From assembly GCF_030696055.1 (NCBI RefSeq), contig NZ_JAUYNP010000113.1, positions 1 through 35,615 on the forward strand: a stretch of DNA of 35,615 nucleotides, written 5' to 3'. This document shows, piece after piece, positions 14,594-24,845 of this stretch (position 1 is the first letter of the stretch; each line of letters begins with the position of its first letter). This DNA comes from Pseudomonas sp. GTDB taxonomy: Bacteria; Pseudomonadota; Gammaproteobacteria; Pseudomonadales; Pseudomonadaceae. The notes under the pieces are model-generated. The model saw nothing but the letters and a program-made list of their open reading frames with translations, was not told where the DNA came from and searched no databases. The position numbers and the translations under genes are program-made.

Positions 14594-15274
14594 TCAGACC
14601 GGGGCCTTGGGCGTGGCCACCTTATCGCGCAGATACACCGGCTGCGCCTCGTCTGCCGCCACGGCTTCGCCGCGCGCCCAGGCGAAACGCGCCAGGCTGA
14701 GCAGGTCTTCGGCATGGGGCAGCATGGCGGCGTCCTGGCCGGTGACCGCAACCGGGATGCGCGCGGCAAAGGTGCCCCAGCCGGTGCCGGCGCCAAACCA
14801 GTCGCCCGTGGCATCGCGCGGCAGGCAGGCCTGTTCGGGTGGCAACACGGCCTCGAGCCCCTGCAAGCGCATCTCGCCCTGCTCGGCGCGATAGCAGCCC
14901 CAGTAGATCTCGTCCATGCGTGCGTCTATGGCCGCGGCGACCTGCTGCGCGCCATGCTCACGCAGGCTGCGCTGCGCCAGCACCGCCAGGTTGGACACCG
15001 GCAGCACCGGACGCTCCAGGGCGAAGGCCAACCCCTGCACCACCCCGATGGCGATGCGCACGCCGGTAAAGGCCCCCGGGCCACGGCCAAAGGCGATGGC
15101 ATCCAGGGCCGACAGCGGCACAGCGGCTTCAGCCAACAGCGTCTTGATCATGGGCAACAGGCGCTGGGCATGCAGGCGCGGGATCACTTCGTAATGGCTG
15201 AGCACCTTACCGTCATGCAGCAAGGCGACCGAACAGGCTTCGGTGGCGGTATCCAGGGCCAGGAGAGTGGTCAT
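14594..15274 (-). CDS. tsaB: tRNA threonylcarbamoyladenosine biosynthesis protein TsaB
   Basis: 226 residues. TsaB is the ASKHA-fold partner of TsaD in the complex that makes t6A37 on ANN-decoding tRNAs. The N-terminus TTLLALDTATEACSVALLHD is the phosphate-1-like strand-turn of the fold, and 'IAFGRGPGAFTGVRIAIG' (about 70-87) is the family signature. The C-terminus (AQPVYLRDKVA) also matches TsaB proteins. I chose the ATG at 15274 because the family starts at this Met; an in-frame ATG 33 bases upstream would add residues that look random, and neither has a good Shine-Dalgarno site. It lies between a class C phosphatase and repeat DNA and is followed by no operon partner. Confidence 0.93.
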   Translation of the reverse strand: MTTLLALDTATEACSVALLHDGKVLSHYEVIPRLHAQRLLPMIKTLLAEAAVPLSALDAIAFGRGPGAFTGVRIAIGVVQGLAFALERPVLPVSNLAVLAQRSLREHGAQQVAAAIDARMDEIYWGCYRAEQGEMRLQGLEAVLPPEQACLPRDATGDWFGAGTGWGTFAARIPVAVTGQDAAMLPHAEDLLSLARFAWARGEAVAADEAQPVYLRDKVATPKAPV

Positions 15275-15394
15275 TGCATTCGCACAGGAGACGAAAAGGA
15301 CCGGCATTAGAACGGCTTGAGGGTTTTTTTTCCAGCGCCATCAGCGCGGCTCGCGCCTGCCACGCGAACGAGTCCGCCGGGCAACAGGCACGCA

Positions 15395-15413
15395 CCGGGC
15401 CAGAACGGCCCGG
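15395..15413. other. Perfect GC-rich stem-loop between phosphatase and tsaB
   Basis: CCGGGCC-AGAAC-GGCCCGG, 7-bp arms, lies about 25 bases after the phosphatase stop (minus strand). There is no T run after it, so it is at best a weak or Rho-assisted terminator. Confidence 0.35.
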
Positions 15414-15435
15414 CGCAGCCTCAGCAAACAGCGGT

Positions 15436-16221
15436 TTACCAGGCCTGGATGACGGTCTTTGCTTCCCAGGCCTGCAAGGGCGCCTTGGACCAAGTGCCGT
15501 AGCTCGCATTGGGGAAGACGATCCACTCGGCGCCCCATTTGCCCGCTTCGGCGGCCACGGTTGCGCGCTGATCGGCCAGTGGCGTCTTGCGGAAACGCGC
15601 ATCGAAGTCGTGCAGCGTATCGCCCAGCAGCAGCACGATCTGATGATCGGCACTGACGATGGCGCGCCGCTCGACCTTGGGCGGCCCCAGCAGTAGAACA
15701 CTTTCCGCCGACACCTGGGGTAGGCCGAGCTTGCTCAGGGTGGCCTGGGTGTATGGCTTCTGCTCGTCGGCACGGTCCGATATGTAGCGAATGGTCACGC
15801 CCAGGCTGTCGGCGTGCTGCAGAAACTGCTTGGCGCCGGGGATCAGCACCGGAGTCCCGTCACGCTCCCAGGGCAGCCAGGTATCCCAGGCGTCATAGGT
15901 GTGGCAGTTGGCCAGGTCCCGTGCCAACAAGGCGCTGTTATCAATGACGGTTTCATCCAGGTCGGTCACGATGGCCAACTTCGACGGATCTTTCGCGGCG
16001 GCCACGGCCGCATCCAGTTTCAGCGTCGCGATGTTGTAGGCCTGCAGCTGCAGGGCCTGAACCTCCGCCGATTGCTGCTGGAAACGCAGCCCCATGCTGA
16101 ACTCGGCGACAGCGCAGTCCGTCTTGGGCTTCGCAGATGTATCGGCAAAGGCCGCGGGAATAGCCAACAGCGACACCGCAAGGCCCAGCCAGATAGCACT
16201 CTTTGCTGTTTTCTCAGTCAT
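15436..16221 (-). CDS. Class C (lipoprotein e(P4)-like) HAD acid phosphatase / 5'-nucleotidase, exported
   Basis: 261 residues. The N-terminus has a basic start, a hydrophobic core and an A-x-A site (MTEKTAKSAIWLGLAVSLLAIPAAFA), so it is exported. The lipobox Cys of the e(P4) lipoprotein is missing, suggesting a soluble periplasmic enzyme. HAD motif I is TDLDETVID (86-94) with nucleophile D87 and general acid D89. Motif II is around 'IRYISDRADEQ', and 'LLLGDTLHDFDARF' supplies the late acidic motif. The family hydrolyses phosphomonoesters, including nucleotides such as NMN and 5'-AMP. A TGGTCTAGACCA palindrome 58-69 bases before the start suggests control by a GntR/HutC-type repressor. It runs in the same direction as adk, 198 bases downstream of it. 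Confidence 0.88.
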   Translation of the reverse strand: MTEKTAKSAIWLGLAVSLLAIPAAFADTSAKPKTDCAVAEFSMGLRFQQQSAEVQALQLQAYNIATLKLDAAVAAAKDPSKLAIVTDLDETVIDNSALLARDLANCHTYDAWDTWLPWERDGTPVLIPGAKQFLQHADSLGVTIRYISDRADEQKPYTQATLSKLGLPQVSAESVLLLGPPKVERRAIVSADHQIVLLLGDTLHDFDARFRKTPLADQRATVAAEAGKWGAEWIVFPNASYGTWSKAPLQAWEAKTVIQAW

Positions 16222-16278
16222 TGAACGCGCCCTCTTCCTAGTATGGGTTAAGACCTAAAGTCTACGACCACCTCACAA

Positions 16279-16290
16279 TGGTCTAGACCA
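16279..16290. promoter_or_regulatory. HutC/DasR/PhnF-type operator palindrome
   Basis: TGGTCTAGACCA is a perfect 12-bp palindrome. It matches the core recognised by HutC-subfamily GntR regulators (DasR, NagR/NagQ, PhnF). It lies upstream of the phosphatase start codon where a promoter should be. No GntR gene lies in the window, so the regulator would be encoded elsewhere. Confidence 0.55.
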
Positions 16291-16373
16291 GGAACCGATG
16301 CTAGCTTAGGCGAACGAGGTTACTGTTCTGTGAACGACGCTCAGCGGCTCCAACGCGCCAACCGCAGAAACGA

Positions 16374-16400
16374 CAACGGCCCGCATATAGCGGGCCGTTG
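16374..16400 (-). terminator. Stem-loop after adk, probable terminator
   Basis: CAACGGCCCGC-ATATA-GCGGGCCGTTG: a perfect 11-bp stem with a 5-base loop, about 20 bases after the adk stop. The minus-strand sequence after it (TCGTTTCTG) is only mildly T-rich, so termination strength is uncertain. Confidence 0.6.
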
Positions 16401-16419
16401 AATCACTGCAAACAGCGGT

Positions 16420-17133
<714 letters not shown>

Positions 17134-17317
17134 TCAGGCAAGCGGTCCCGCAGGGGGTGCCCGGAATGCCAAAGGCCGCTCAAGATACACAGCGCACCAC
17201 CAGCGCACAAGCCACCGAAAGTCTGATACGCCTGCGACCAACGGAGGGCTAAAGAGCCCTGCAAAGGCCTGCAAACGCGCCGCCGCGGCGGTGCTGCCAA
17301 GCCCCTGCGCAAGCCGG

Positions 17318-19954
17318 CTAGCCGGTATTGCGCAGCCCCGCGGCAATTCCCGCCACGCTGACCAGCAAGGCCTGTTCCAGAGGGCTGTCGGCCTGGTTTT
17401 CGCGCTGCCGGGAGCGCGCCAGCAACTCGGCCTGGAGCAGGTGCAGGGGGTCCAGGTAGGTGTTGCGCACCGTGATCGAGTCCAGTGTCTCGGGGCTGTG
17501 CGCGAGCAACCTAGACTGCCCGGTCAGGCCCAGTACCGTGGCCACCGCCTGCGACAATAAGCCGCGTAAATGTGCACCCAAAGGTCGCAGTTCGGCATCG
17601 ACAAGACGCTCATCGTAGAGCCGGGCGATGGCGTCATCGGCCTTGGCCAGGACCATCTCCAGCATATCGATGCGGGTGCGGAAGAACGGCCAGTGTTCGC
17701 GCATCTGCCCCAGCAGTTCGCCTTCGCCGCGCTGCAGGGCGTTGCCCAGGGCGGCCTCCCAGCCCAGCCAGGCCGGCAGCATCAGGCGGGTCTGGGTCCA
17801 GGCGAAGATCCAGGGAATGGCGCGCAGGCTCTCCACCCCGCCCTCGCGGCGCTTGGCCGGGCGGCTGCCCAGGGGCAAACGGCCGAGTTCCTGCTCAGGA
17901 GTAGCCTGGCGGAAGTAGGCGACGAATTGCGGATGCTCGCGCACCACGGCGCGGTAGGCGCCGACGCCATCGCGGGCCAGCCGGTCCATCAGCGCGCGCC
18001 AGGCCGGCTCGGGATTGGGCGGCGGCAGTAAGGTGGCTTCCAGCACGGCGGCCAGATAGAGGTTGAGGTTCTGCTCGGCGATATCCGGCAAGCCGAACTT
18101 GAAGCGGATCATCTCGCCCTGCTCGGTGGTGCGGAAGCGCCCCGCCACCGAGCCCGGCGGCTGCGAGAGGATGGCCGCATGGGCCGGACCGCCGCCGCGG
18201 CCGACCGTGCCGCCACGGCCGTGGAACAGCAGCAGCTCGACCTCATGCTCACGGCACACCTGCACCAGGGTCTCCTGGGCGCGGTACTGGGCCCAGGCCG
18301 CGGCGGTGGTGCCGGCGTCCTTGGCCGAATCCGAGTAGCCGATCATCACCTCCTGGGGGCCGTGCAAACGGGCGCGATAGCCATGCAGGCCGAGCAGGCG
18401 GCTGATTACCGGGCCGGCGTTATCCAGATCGGCCAGGGTCTCGAACAACGGCACCACGCGCATCGGCCGTTGCAGGCCGGCTTCCTTCAGCAGCAGCTGC
18501 ACCGCCAGCACATCGGAGGCGGCGCCGGCCATGGAGATCACATAGGAGCCCAGGGACGCCTCCGGCGCGGCGGCCACTTCGCGGCAGGTGGCCAGCACCT
18601 CCGCGGTTTCGCCGCTGGGCATGAAGTGCGCCGGCAGCAACGGCCGGCGGTTTTCCAGCTCGCCTAGCAGGAACTGCACCCGCGCCTCCTCATCCCACTC
18701 GGCATAGCGGCCCAGGCCCAGGTAATCGGTGATCTCGCTCATGGCCGCGGCGTGGCGGCTGGAGTCCTGGCGCACATCCAGGCGCAGCAGGAACAGGCCG
18801 AAGGTCGCCGCGCGGCGCAGGCAATCGAGCAAGGGGCCTTCGGCTATCACGCCCATGCCGCAGTCATGCAGCGACTGGTAGCACAGGGTCAGGGGGTCCA
18901 GCAGCTCGCGGTTGTCCTGCAGCACCGCCGCCGGCGGGTCCAGGCGTTCGTGCAGGGCGGCCTCGGCCCAACTGCGGGTGGCGCGCAGGCGTTCGCGCAG
19001 CTGCTTGAGCAGGCAGCGATAGGGTTCTGGATGCACCCCCACCTGCACCCGCAATTCATCGCTGGCCTGCTGCATGGACAGCTCGGCGGCCAGCTGGTCG
19101 ATATCGCGCAGGTACAGGTCGGCGGCCATCCAGCGCGCCAGCAGCAAGACCTCGCGGGTCACCGCGGCGGTGACATTGGGGTTGCCGTCACGGTCGCCGC
19201 CCATCCAGGAGGCGAAACGGATCGGCGCGGCGTCCAGCGCCAGGTGCAGGCCGGTGGCGGCCTGCAGCGCCTGATCGGCCTTGCGCAGCACATTCGGCAG
19301 GGCCTGCCAGAGCGAATGCTCGATCACCGCGAAGCCCCATTTGGCCTCGTCCACCGGGCTGGGCCGGCTGCGGCGGATCTCCTCGGTGTGCCAGGCCTCG
19401 GCGATCAGCCGCTGCAGGCGCTGACGCACCTGCTCACGCTCGGCACTGGACAGGTCGTTGTGATCGCCGGCCGCCAACTGCGCGGCTATGGCATCGTATT
19501 TCTGGATCAGGGTACGGCGCGCCACTTCGGTGGGGTGGGCGGTCAGCACCAGCTCGATATCCAGGCGGCCGAACTGCCGCGCCAGGGCCTCGCCGCCCTG
19601 GCCATTGGCCAACAGGCGCTGCAGCAGCTCGGCCAGCACGCCGGACTCGAAGGGCTCGGGTTCGGCGGGCCCGCGGCGGCGCACGCGGTGGTATTGCTCG
19701 GCGATATTGGCCAGGTTGAGAAACTGGTTGAAGGCGCGGGCCACCGGCAGCAGCTCGTCGTCGGCCAACTGCTTGAGGGTCGCGCTGAGCTGTTCGGCAC
19801 CGGCGGCCGAACCACGGCGCGCACCCTTGGCGCCCTTGCGAATGCGTTCGATCTTGTCGAGAAAGGCCGCGCCGCGCTGGCCGCTGATGGTGTGACCCAG
19901 CAGCTCACCGAGCCGATGCACATCCTCGCGCAAGCGCGCGTCGATTTCCGCCAT
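17318..19954 (-). CDS. ppc: Phosphoenolpyruvate carboxylase
   Basis: 878 residues, the normal bacterial length. It makes oxaloacetate from PEP and bicarbonate to refill the TCA cycle. The start at 19954 ([20 protein letters not shown]) has GGAGAG upstream; an open frame reaches 120 bases further but without family similarity. Catalytic marks: [14 protein letters not shown] (the His equivalent to E. coli H138), '[19 protein letters not shown]', the Gly-rich loop [18 protein letters not shown], 'RTTEQGEMI', '[12 protein letters not shown]' and the C-terminal '[11 protein letters not shown]', where the terminal G is part of the active site. It is transcribed toward adk with a 250-bp gap. Confidence 0.97.
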   Translation of the reverse strand: MAEIDARLREDVHRLGELLGHTISGQRGAAFLDKIERIRKGAKGARRGSAAGAEQLSATLKQLADDELLPVARAFNQFLNLANIAEQYHRVRRRGPAEPEPFESGVLAELLQRLLANGQGGEALARQFGRLDIELVLTAHPTEVARRTLIQKYDAIAAQLAAGDHNDLSSAEREQVRQRLQRLIAEAWHTEEIRRSRPSPVDEAKWGFAVIEHSLWQALPNVLRKADQALQAATGLHLALDAAPIRFASWMGGDRDGNPNVTAAVTREVLLLARWMAADLYLRDIDQLAAELSMQQASDELRVQVGVHPEPYRCLLKQLRERLRATRSWAEAALHERLDPPAAVLQDNRELLDPLTLCYQSLHDCGMGVIAEGPLLDCLRRAATFGLFLLRLDVRQDSSRHAAAMSEITDYLGLGRYAEWDEEARVQFLLGELENRRPLLPAHFMPSGETAEVLATCREVAAAPEASLGSYVISMAGAASDVLAVQLLLKEAGLQRPMRVVPLFETLADLDNAGPVISRLLGLHGYRARLHGPQEVMIGYSDSAKDAGTTAAAWAQYRAQETLVQVCREHEVELLLFHGRGGTVGRGGGPAHAAILSQPPGSVAGRFRTTEQGEMIRFKFGLPDIAEQNLNLYLAAVLEATLLPPPNPEPAWRALMDRLARDGVGAYRAVVREHPQFVAYFRQATPEQELGRLPLGSRPAKRREGGVESLRAIPWIFAWTQTRLMLPAWLGWEAALGNALQRGEGELLGQMREHWPFFRTRIDMLEMVLAKADDAIARLYDERLVDAELRPLGAHLRGLLSQAVATVLGLTGQSRLLAHSPETLDSITVRNTYLDPLHLLQAELLARSRQRENQADSPLEQALLVSVAGIAAGLRNTG

Positions 19955-20133
19955 GCCGATCTCTCCACTGAGGTTCGAGTTAAGGTCCTGCCCACAAGTT
20001 AGCAGTTTGTCGGCGCGGCCTGGGCCGATCCTACAAAAGCCAGGCGGCGCGGTCATGCCCTGCACTGAAGCCACATAAAGGGCATTTTTTGTGGTCCGAA
20101 TAAAGTCCGGGAACTCTAGCCTCTGCCCAGCCG

Positions 20134-20227
20134 CTCCCGGATTGCATCCGGGCCACGCTCTGGGTTACGCGGCGCTCGGAAGGTGTGTCGCCTGTACCTC
20201 GGTGACATGCGCCGCTAACCCAGCCTA
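20134..20227. repeat. REP-like palindromes upstream of ppc
   Basis: CCCGGATTGCATCCGGGCCACG is followed by TGGGTTACGCGGCGC... pairing with ...GCGCCGCTAACCCAGCCTAC. It is the same style as the clusters at 11210 and 31781. It lies in the 352-bp space between the EAL gene stop (20307) and the ppc start (19954); that space shows no gene and should also hold the ppc promoter, which I could not pinpoint. Confidence 0.7.
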
Positions 20228-20306
20228 CGAGGTTGCTGCGCTTGCCTGCTAACCACTGCCTTGTTTCACGCAAATCCGTGAAGAACCTTTATTTAGGCGC
20301 GCCGGC

Positions 20307-23300
20307 TCAAGGGGCGCTCGAGCGGTAGCGCAGGAAGGCGTCGCGGATATGCTCGCGCAGCAACTCGTCTTCCCAGGGCTTGGTGAGGAACTTGAAGATG
20401 GCGCCGCGGTTGACCGCCTCGATCACCACATTCAGGTCGGTGTAGCCGGACAGCACCATGCGGATGGTGTCCGGGTGCAGGGACTTGACCCGGTCCAGCA
20501 GCTCGGTGCCGCTCATGCCCGGCAGGCGCTGGTCGCAGATGACCACCTGGACCCGGTGCAGCGCCAACAGCTCGAGCGCCTCCTCGGCACCGGCGGCGGT
20601 CAGCACCCGGTAGCCGTCCGGGCGCAGGGCGCGGATCAGCGCGTTCTGCACCCCCGGCTCGTCGTCGATCACCAACACAGTGCGCTCCTCTTGCTCGGCG
20701 GCGCTTCGCGGCGGCAGGCGCTTGGTCGAGCGCAGCATGGCGGCGAACTCCGCTGCCGGCACCGGCGGGCTGAAATAGTAGCCCTGGATCTCGTCGCAGC
20801 CGCTGGCGCGCAGGTAATTGAGCTGGCCCTCGGTCTCCACCCCTTCGGCCACCACGCGCAGGTTGAGGCGCTGGGCCATGCCGATCACGGCGATGGCGAT
20901 GGCGGCGTCGCCCGGGTTATGGGTGATGTCGGTGACGAAGGAACGGTCGATCTTCACCACGTCGAAGGGGAAGCGCTTGAGGTAGGCCAGCGACGAGTAG
21001 CCGGTGCCGAAGTCGTCCAGCGCCAGGCGCAGGCCGAGCCCGCGAAAGGCGTGCAGCAGCCTGGCCGCCTCGTCCGGGTCCTGCATCACCACGCTCTCCG
21101 TCAGCTCCAACTCCAGGTAGTTGGCCAGCGCGGGGTCCGCCTCCAGCAACTCGCGCAGCAGCGGCAGCACCTCGCCCTTGTGGAACTGCACGGCGGACAG
21201 GTTGACCGCCACCGGCACCGTGTCCAGCTGCTCGGCGAGCCAGGCGGTTTGCTGGGCGCAGGCGTTGCGCAGCACCCATGCGCCGATCGGCACTATCAGC
21301 CCGGTCTGTTCCGCCAGGGGAATAAACTGGCCGGGGCCCACCAAGCCCTGCTGCGGGTGCTGCCAGCGGATCAGCGCCTCGGCGCCGGCGATCCGGCCGC
21401 TGCGCAGGCTGACCCGCGGCTGGTAATAGAGCACGAACTGCTCGGCCTCCAGGGCCGTGTGCAACTCGCTCTCCAGCACCAGTTTCTCGGCGATGCGGGC
21501 ATTGATCTCCGGTGCGTAGTACAGGTAGCGCTCGCCCGTGGCCTGGGCTTGCTTGAGCGCGGCCTCGGCGCGGGTGAACAGGGTCTCGGCGTCCTGCCCG
21601 TCAGCCGGATACAGGGCGATGCCGGCCTTGGCGGCGAGATGCACCTCGCCGCCGTTGAGCGCCAGCGGCGCCTCCAGCGGGGCGAAGATGCGCTTGCGCA
21701 GGATGCTGGTGGCGTCGGTGCCCAGGGGCAGGCCGGCGACCGCCACGGCGAAGGTATCCGCCGTCACCCGCGCCAGCACGCAGGGCTGCTCCAGCGCCGC
21801 GCCCAGGCGCTCGCCGACCGTGCGCAGCAGCGCGTCGCCGACGTGCCGGCCGAGGCTATCGTTGAGCTGTTTGAAGCGGTCCAGGTCGAGCAGGATCACC
21901 GCCACCCCGCCCCGCTCGTGGCGGGCGCTGTGCAGGAACTGCTCCAGACGGTCCTGGAACAGCGCGCGGTTGGGCAGCCCGGTCAGGGCGTCGTAGTAGG
22001 CCAGGTACTGCAGGCGCTCCTCGCGCTCTATATATTGCAGGGCGAAGGAGATGTCGCCGGCCAGCTCCTTGAGCAGGTGCATTTCCTCCTCGTCGAAGTA
22101 GCCGGCCTCCCTGGCATAGAGCAGCAGCACCCCGACCGGTGCGCCGTCCACCAGCAGCGGTAGCGCGGCCACCGAGCGGTAAGCGCCGGCCTGCACCTCC
22201 TGATGCAGCAGCCCGAGGTCCTGGATCAGGTCCAAGTCATGCAGGACCTGCGCCTGCACTGGGATGCCAGCGGCGGACAGGCTCGCGCCGAGACGCAGGC
22301 CGCCGAGCGCCTCGGCTTCGATACCGTGGCCGGCCACCGGCTGCACGGCCAGGGTGACCTTATCCAGCAGGCCGATCCAGGCCAGGCCGAAGCCGCCGTG
22401 CTCCACCGCGATGCGGCAGGCCTCGTCGAACAGCGCCTGGCGCTCATGCAGGCGCACTATGGCCGAGTTGATGCCCGACAGCATGGCCTGGATGCGGCTC
22501 AGGCGGGCGATCTTGGCCTGCTGCTGCTTGCGCTCGGTGATGTCCTCGGCGATCCCGGCGACTCGGTAGAGTTGGCCGGCCGCATTGAGGATCGGGAAGC
22601 CGCGTACCCAGATCCAGCGAATCGCGCCGTCCGGGCGGGCGATGCGGTATTCGTCGTCGAACTGCCCCACGCTGTCGCGTTTCTGCAGAATTTCCTCTAG
22701 CCGCCCACGGTCCTCGGGGATTATGGCGTCGGCCCACGCCATGGGGGTCGCGTACACGCTTTCCAGGCTGCGCCCCCAGATGTCCTCGTAGGCCGGGCTG
22801 ACGTACAGCTGCTGCCCGCTGGCCGGATCAACCAGGAAGAACACCTCGCGGATGTTTTCCGCCAGTTGCCGAAAGTGCTGCTCGCTCTCGCGCAGCTGCG
22901 CTTCGGCCTGCTGCCGCTCGACGGCTTCGTGCTCCAACTGCCCGGCGTGCTGGCGCACGTCGTCGTACAGCGCCAGGTTCTCGTAGGCCAGCGCCAGCTG
23001 GGCGGCCAGGGTCGTCGAGATGCGTTCGTCCTCGGCAGAGAAAGCGTCTGCGCCGAGCTTGTCGGCTACATAGACCCAGCCGTGCACGCGCATCGAGGAT
23101 TTGACCGGGACGGCCAGCAGTTCCTGCACCGGCGGATGCCCCGCCGGCAGCCCCAACGCGGGGTCGCCACCCTTGCCGAGCTGCGGCCGCCCGGTGGCCA
23201 GGACCCGGCCCAGGATGCCGGTGGGTGCGGACAACCCGGCGAAGGCCGCCTGTACGGATTCGGGTAGGCCGCGGGTGGCCACCAGTCGCACTCGGCCCTC

Positions 23301-24032
23301 AACATCCGCCAGACCGACAGCGGCATATTTGGCGCTGAGGATGTCCTGGGCGGCGCGCACGAACAGCTCCAGCAGGCGCGGCACGTCCCGCTCCGAGGCC
23401 AGCTCCAGCCCCAGCTCGATCAGGGTGGTCAGGCGCAACCCCAGCGACTGGGCCGCGGTGAGCGACGTGGTGAGGCGCTCCGACAGTTGGCTCAGCTCGC
23501 CCTGCTCGCCGAGCAGCGACAGCCCCTCCTCCAGGATGCGCTGCAGTTGCTGCTGCAGCAGCGCCAGGTCCTGCAGGTAGTCCGGTGTATTGTCACGAGC
23601 CTGGGCCGCGGGCGACCCCGGCGCCTGCTCCGGCGGCGTGGCTAGCTGGGCGGCGGTGGGCGGCGGCAGGCCGAGCGCGGCGTTGACCGCCGCCAGTATT
23701 TCCTGCGGTTCCGCGGGTTTGGCCAGTACCGCGGTGACGCCGCAGGTCAGGCCCAGCTCGCGCGCTTCGCGCACCCGGTAGGTCGCGGTATAGAAGATCA
23801 CCGGCAGCGCGGCCGTGCGCTCGTCGCCGCGCAGGCGGTGGGCGAGCTCGATGCCGTCCATGGTCGGCATCAGCAGGTCGGAAATCACCAGATCCGGGTG
23901 CTGCGCGCGCACCACCGCGAGCGCCTCGGCACCATCGGCCGCCTCCAGCAGCACGTGGCCGTAGTAGCCGAGCAGGGTGACCAGGTACTCCCGGTTCAGC
24001 GGCCGGTCGTCCACCACCAGGATAGTCGCCAC
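20307..24032 (-). CDS. REC-GAF-PAS-GAF-(degenerate GGDEF)-EAL-REC response regulator, c-di-GMP phosphodiesterase
   Basis: 1241 residues, starting at a GTG one base after the stop of the double-receiver gene, so probably translationally coupled. Order: REC1 4-120 (phospho-Asp D52, K105); a coiled-coil linker 150-200; GAF about 200-355; PAS about 383-502; GAF-like about 515-668; GGDEF fold about 673-835; EAL about 850-1102; REC2 1117-1236 (D1167, K1218). The cyclase signature is replaced by TADTF (757-761) and no RxxD precedes it, so diguanylate cyclase activity is not expected. The EAL domain keeps EAL 885-887, VNLS, ELTE, DDFGTG 1006-1011, KID 1027-1029 and EGVE 1063-1066, so phosphodiesterase activity is likely. 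REC2 resembles receivers of RpfG-type regulators (GYTDLNVVIEAVNRGAIFKF). It is last in a three-gene operon behind a histidine kinase. Confidence 0.92.
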   Translation of the reverse strand: MATILVVDDRPLNREYLVTLLGYYGHVLLEAADGAEALAVVRAQHPDLVISDLLMPTMDGIELAHRLRGDERTAALPVIFYTATYRVREARELGLTCGVTAVLAKPAEPQEILAAVNAALGLPPPTAAQLATPPEQAPGSPAAQARDNTPDYLQDLALLQQQLQRILEEGLSLLGEQGELSQLSERLTTSLTAAQSLGLRLTTLIELGLELASERDVPRLLELFVRAAQDILSAKYAAVGLADVEGRVRLVATRGLPESVQAAFAGLSAPTGILGRVLATGRPQLGKGGDPALGLPAGHPPVQELLAVPVKSSMRVHGWVYVADKLGADAFSAEDERISTTLAAQLALAYENLALYDDVRQHAGQLEHEAVERQQAEAQLRESEQHFRQLAENIREVFFLVDPASGQQLYVSPAYEDIWGRSLESVYATPMAWADAIIPEDRGRLEEILQKRDSVGQFDDEYRIARPDGAIRWIWVRGFPILNAAGQLYRVAGIAEDITERKQQQAKIARLSRIQAMLSGINSAIVRLHERQALFDEACRIAVEHGGFGLAWIGLLDKVTLAVQPVAGHGIEAEALGGLRLGASLSAAGIPVQAQVLHDLDLIQDLGLLHQEVQAGAYRSVAALPLLVDGAPVGVLLLYAREAGYFDEEEMHLLKELAGDISFALQYIEREERLQYLAYYDALTGLPNRALFQDRLEQFLHSARHERGGVAVILLDLDRFKQLNDSLGRHVGDALLRTVGERLGAALEQPCVLARVTADTFAVAVAGLPLGTDATSILRKRIFAPLEAPLALNGGEVHLAAKAGIALYPADGQDAETLFTRAEAALKQAQATGERYLYYAPEINARIAEKLVLESELHTALEAEQFVLYYQPRVSLRSGRIAGAEALIRWQHPQQGLVGPGQFIPLAEQTGLIVPIGAWVLRNACAQQTAWLAEQLDTVPVAVNLSAVQFHKGEVLPLLRELLEADPALANYLELELTESVVMQDPDEAARLLHAFRGLGLRLALDDFGTGYSSLAYLKRFPFDVVKIDRSFVTDITHNPGDAAIAIAVIGMAQRLNLRVVAEGVETEGQLNYLRASGCDEIQGYYFSPPVPAAEFAAMLRSTKRLPPRSAAEQEERTVLVIDDEPGVQNALIRALRPDGYRVLTAAGAEEALELLALHRVQVVICDQRLPGMSGTELLDRVKSLHPDTIRMVLSGYTDLNVVIEAVNRGAIFKFLTKPWEDELLREHIRDAFLRYRSSAP

Positions 24033-24033
24033 C

Positions 24034-24843
24034 TCAGGCCTCCTTGGTCGCCAGGCAAGCCGCGACCTCGGCGAGCCACTGCTGCGGGTCGACCGGCCGT
24101 TGCAGGAAGGCGGTCGCGCCTTGTGCGAGGGCGCGCTGGCGGTCGCGTTCGCCCCAGAGCGAGGCGGAGACCATCAGGAACGGCGTCCCGGCCAGGCGTG
24201 GATTGCCGCGTACGGCAGTCAGCAGGGCCAGGCCATCGGCATCCGGCATATGCAGATCGGAGACGATCAGGTCCACCGCCTCGCCCGCCAGCACAGTCAG
24301 CGCCTGGTCCACGCTCAGCGCCAGCGTCACCCGGTAGCCGGAGGGTTCCAACGAGGCCTTCGCCAGCTCGCGGTTGGTCGGCGAGTCATCCACCACCAGC
24401 ACATGCACCCCGCCGACGCGGGCAGGCGCGGGCGCATCGGTGACCGCCGCGATTTCCGGCGCGCCGGCCGAGCGCATATGCACGGCCAGGAAGGCATCCA
24501 CTTCGGCCACGAAGGTCTTGGGTTCGATAGGTTTGGCGATATAGCCGTCGAAGCCGGCGGCCAGCACCTTGTCGCGATCGCCGACCATGGCCAGCGCGGT
24601 CACCTCCACCAGGGGCAGCCTGCACAAGGCGGGATGCGCCTTCAGCCGCTTGGCCACTGCGTAGCCGTCCAGCCTGGGCAGGTGAATGTCGCACACGATC
24701 AAATCCACGCCGCCGGCCTCGGCCAGCGCCAGCCCGGCCTCGCCGTCGTCGGCGGTGAGCGTTTGATGGCCGAAGGCGTGCAGCAGATAGGTCATCAGTT
24801 CCAGGTTGGCGGGGTTGTCTTCGATCACCAGCAGGCGCGCCAT
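24034..24843 (-). CDS. Tandem double receiver (REC-REC) protein
   Basis: 269 residues with two CheY-like domains and no output domain. REC1 spans about 2-120 (acidic pair E8/D9, phospho-Asp D52 in IVCDIHLP, K104 in IAKP). REC2 spans about 147-265 (D152/D153, phospho-Asp D196 in IVSDLHMP). In REC2 the conserved Lys is replaced by Arg249 (FLQRP). It starts two bases after the end of the kinase gene and ends one base before the EAL gene. By family logic it takes phosphate from the kinase and may pass it on or act as a phosphate sink; with no HPt in the cluster, transfer onward needs an outside partner or occurs by competition. CheY-like binding to a partner protein is an alternative. Confidence 0.92.
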   Translation of the reverse strand: MARLLVIEDNPANLELMTYLLHAFGHQTLTADDGEAGLALAEAGGVDLIVCDIHLPRLDGYAVAKRLKAHPALCRLPLVEVTALAMVGDRDKVLAAGFDGYIAKPIEPKTFVAEVDAFLAVHMRSAGAPEIAAVTDAPAPARVGGVHVLVVDDSPTNRELAKASLEPSGYRVTLALSVDQALTVLAGEAVDLIVSDLHMPDADGLALLTAVRGNPRLAGTPFLMVSASLWGERDRQRALAQGATAFLQRPVDPQQWLAEVAACLATKEA

Positions 24844-24845
24844 GG

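Noticed and set aside
18752-20002. A 416-codon plus-strand frame opposite ppc
   Set aside because: Antisense shadow of the conserved ppc gene; no family features.
19955-20074. N-terminal 40-residue extension of Ppc
   Set aside because: The extension has no similarity to the family, runs into repeat-flanking DNA, and the ATG at 19954 has its own GGAGAG site.
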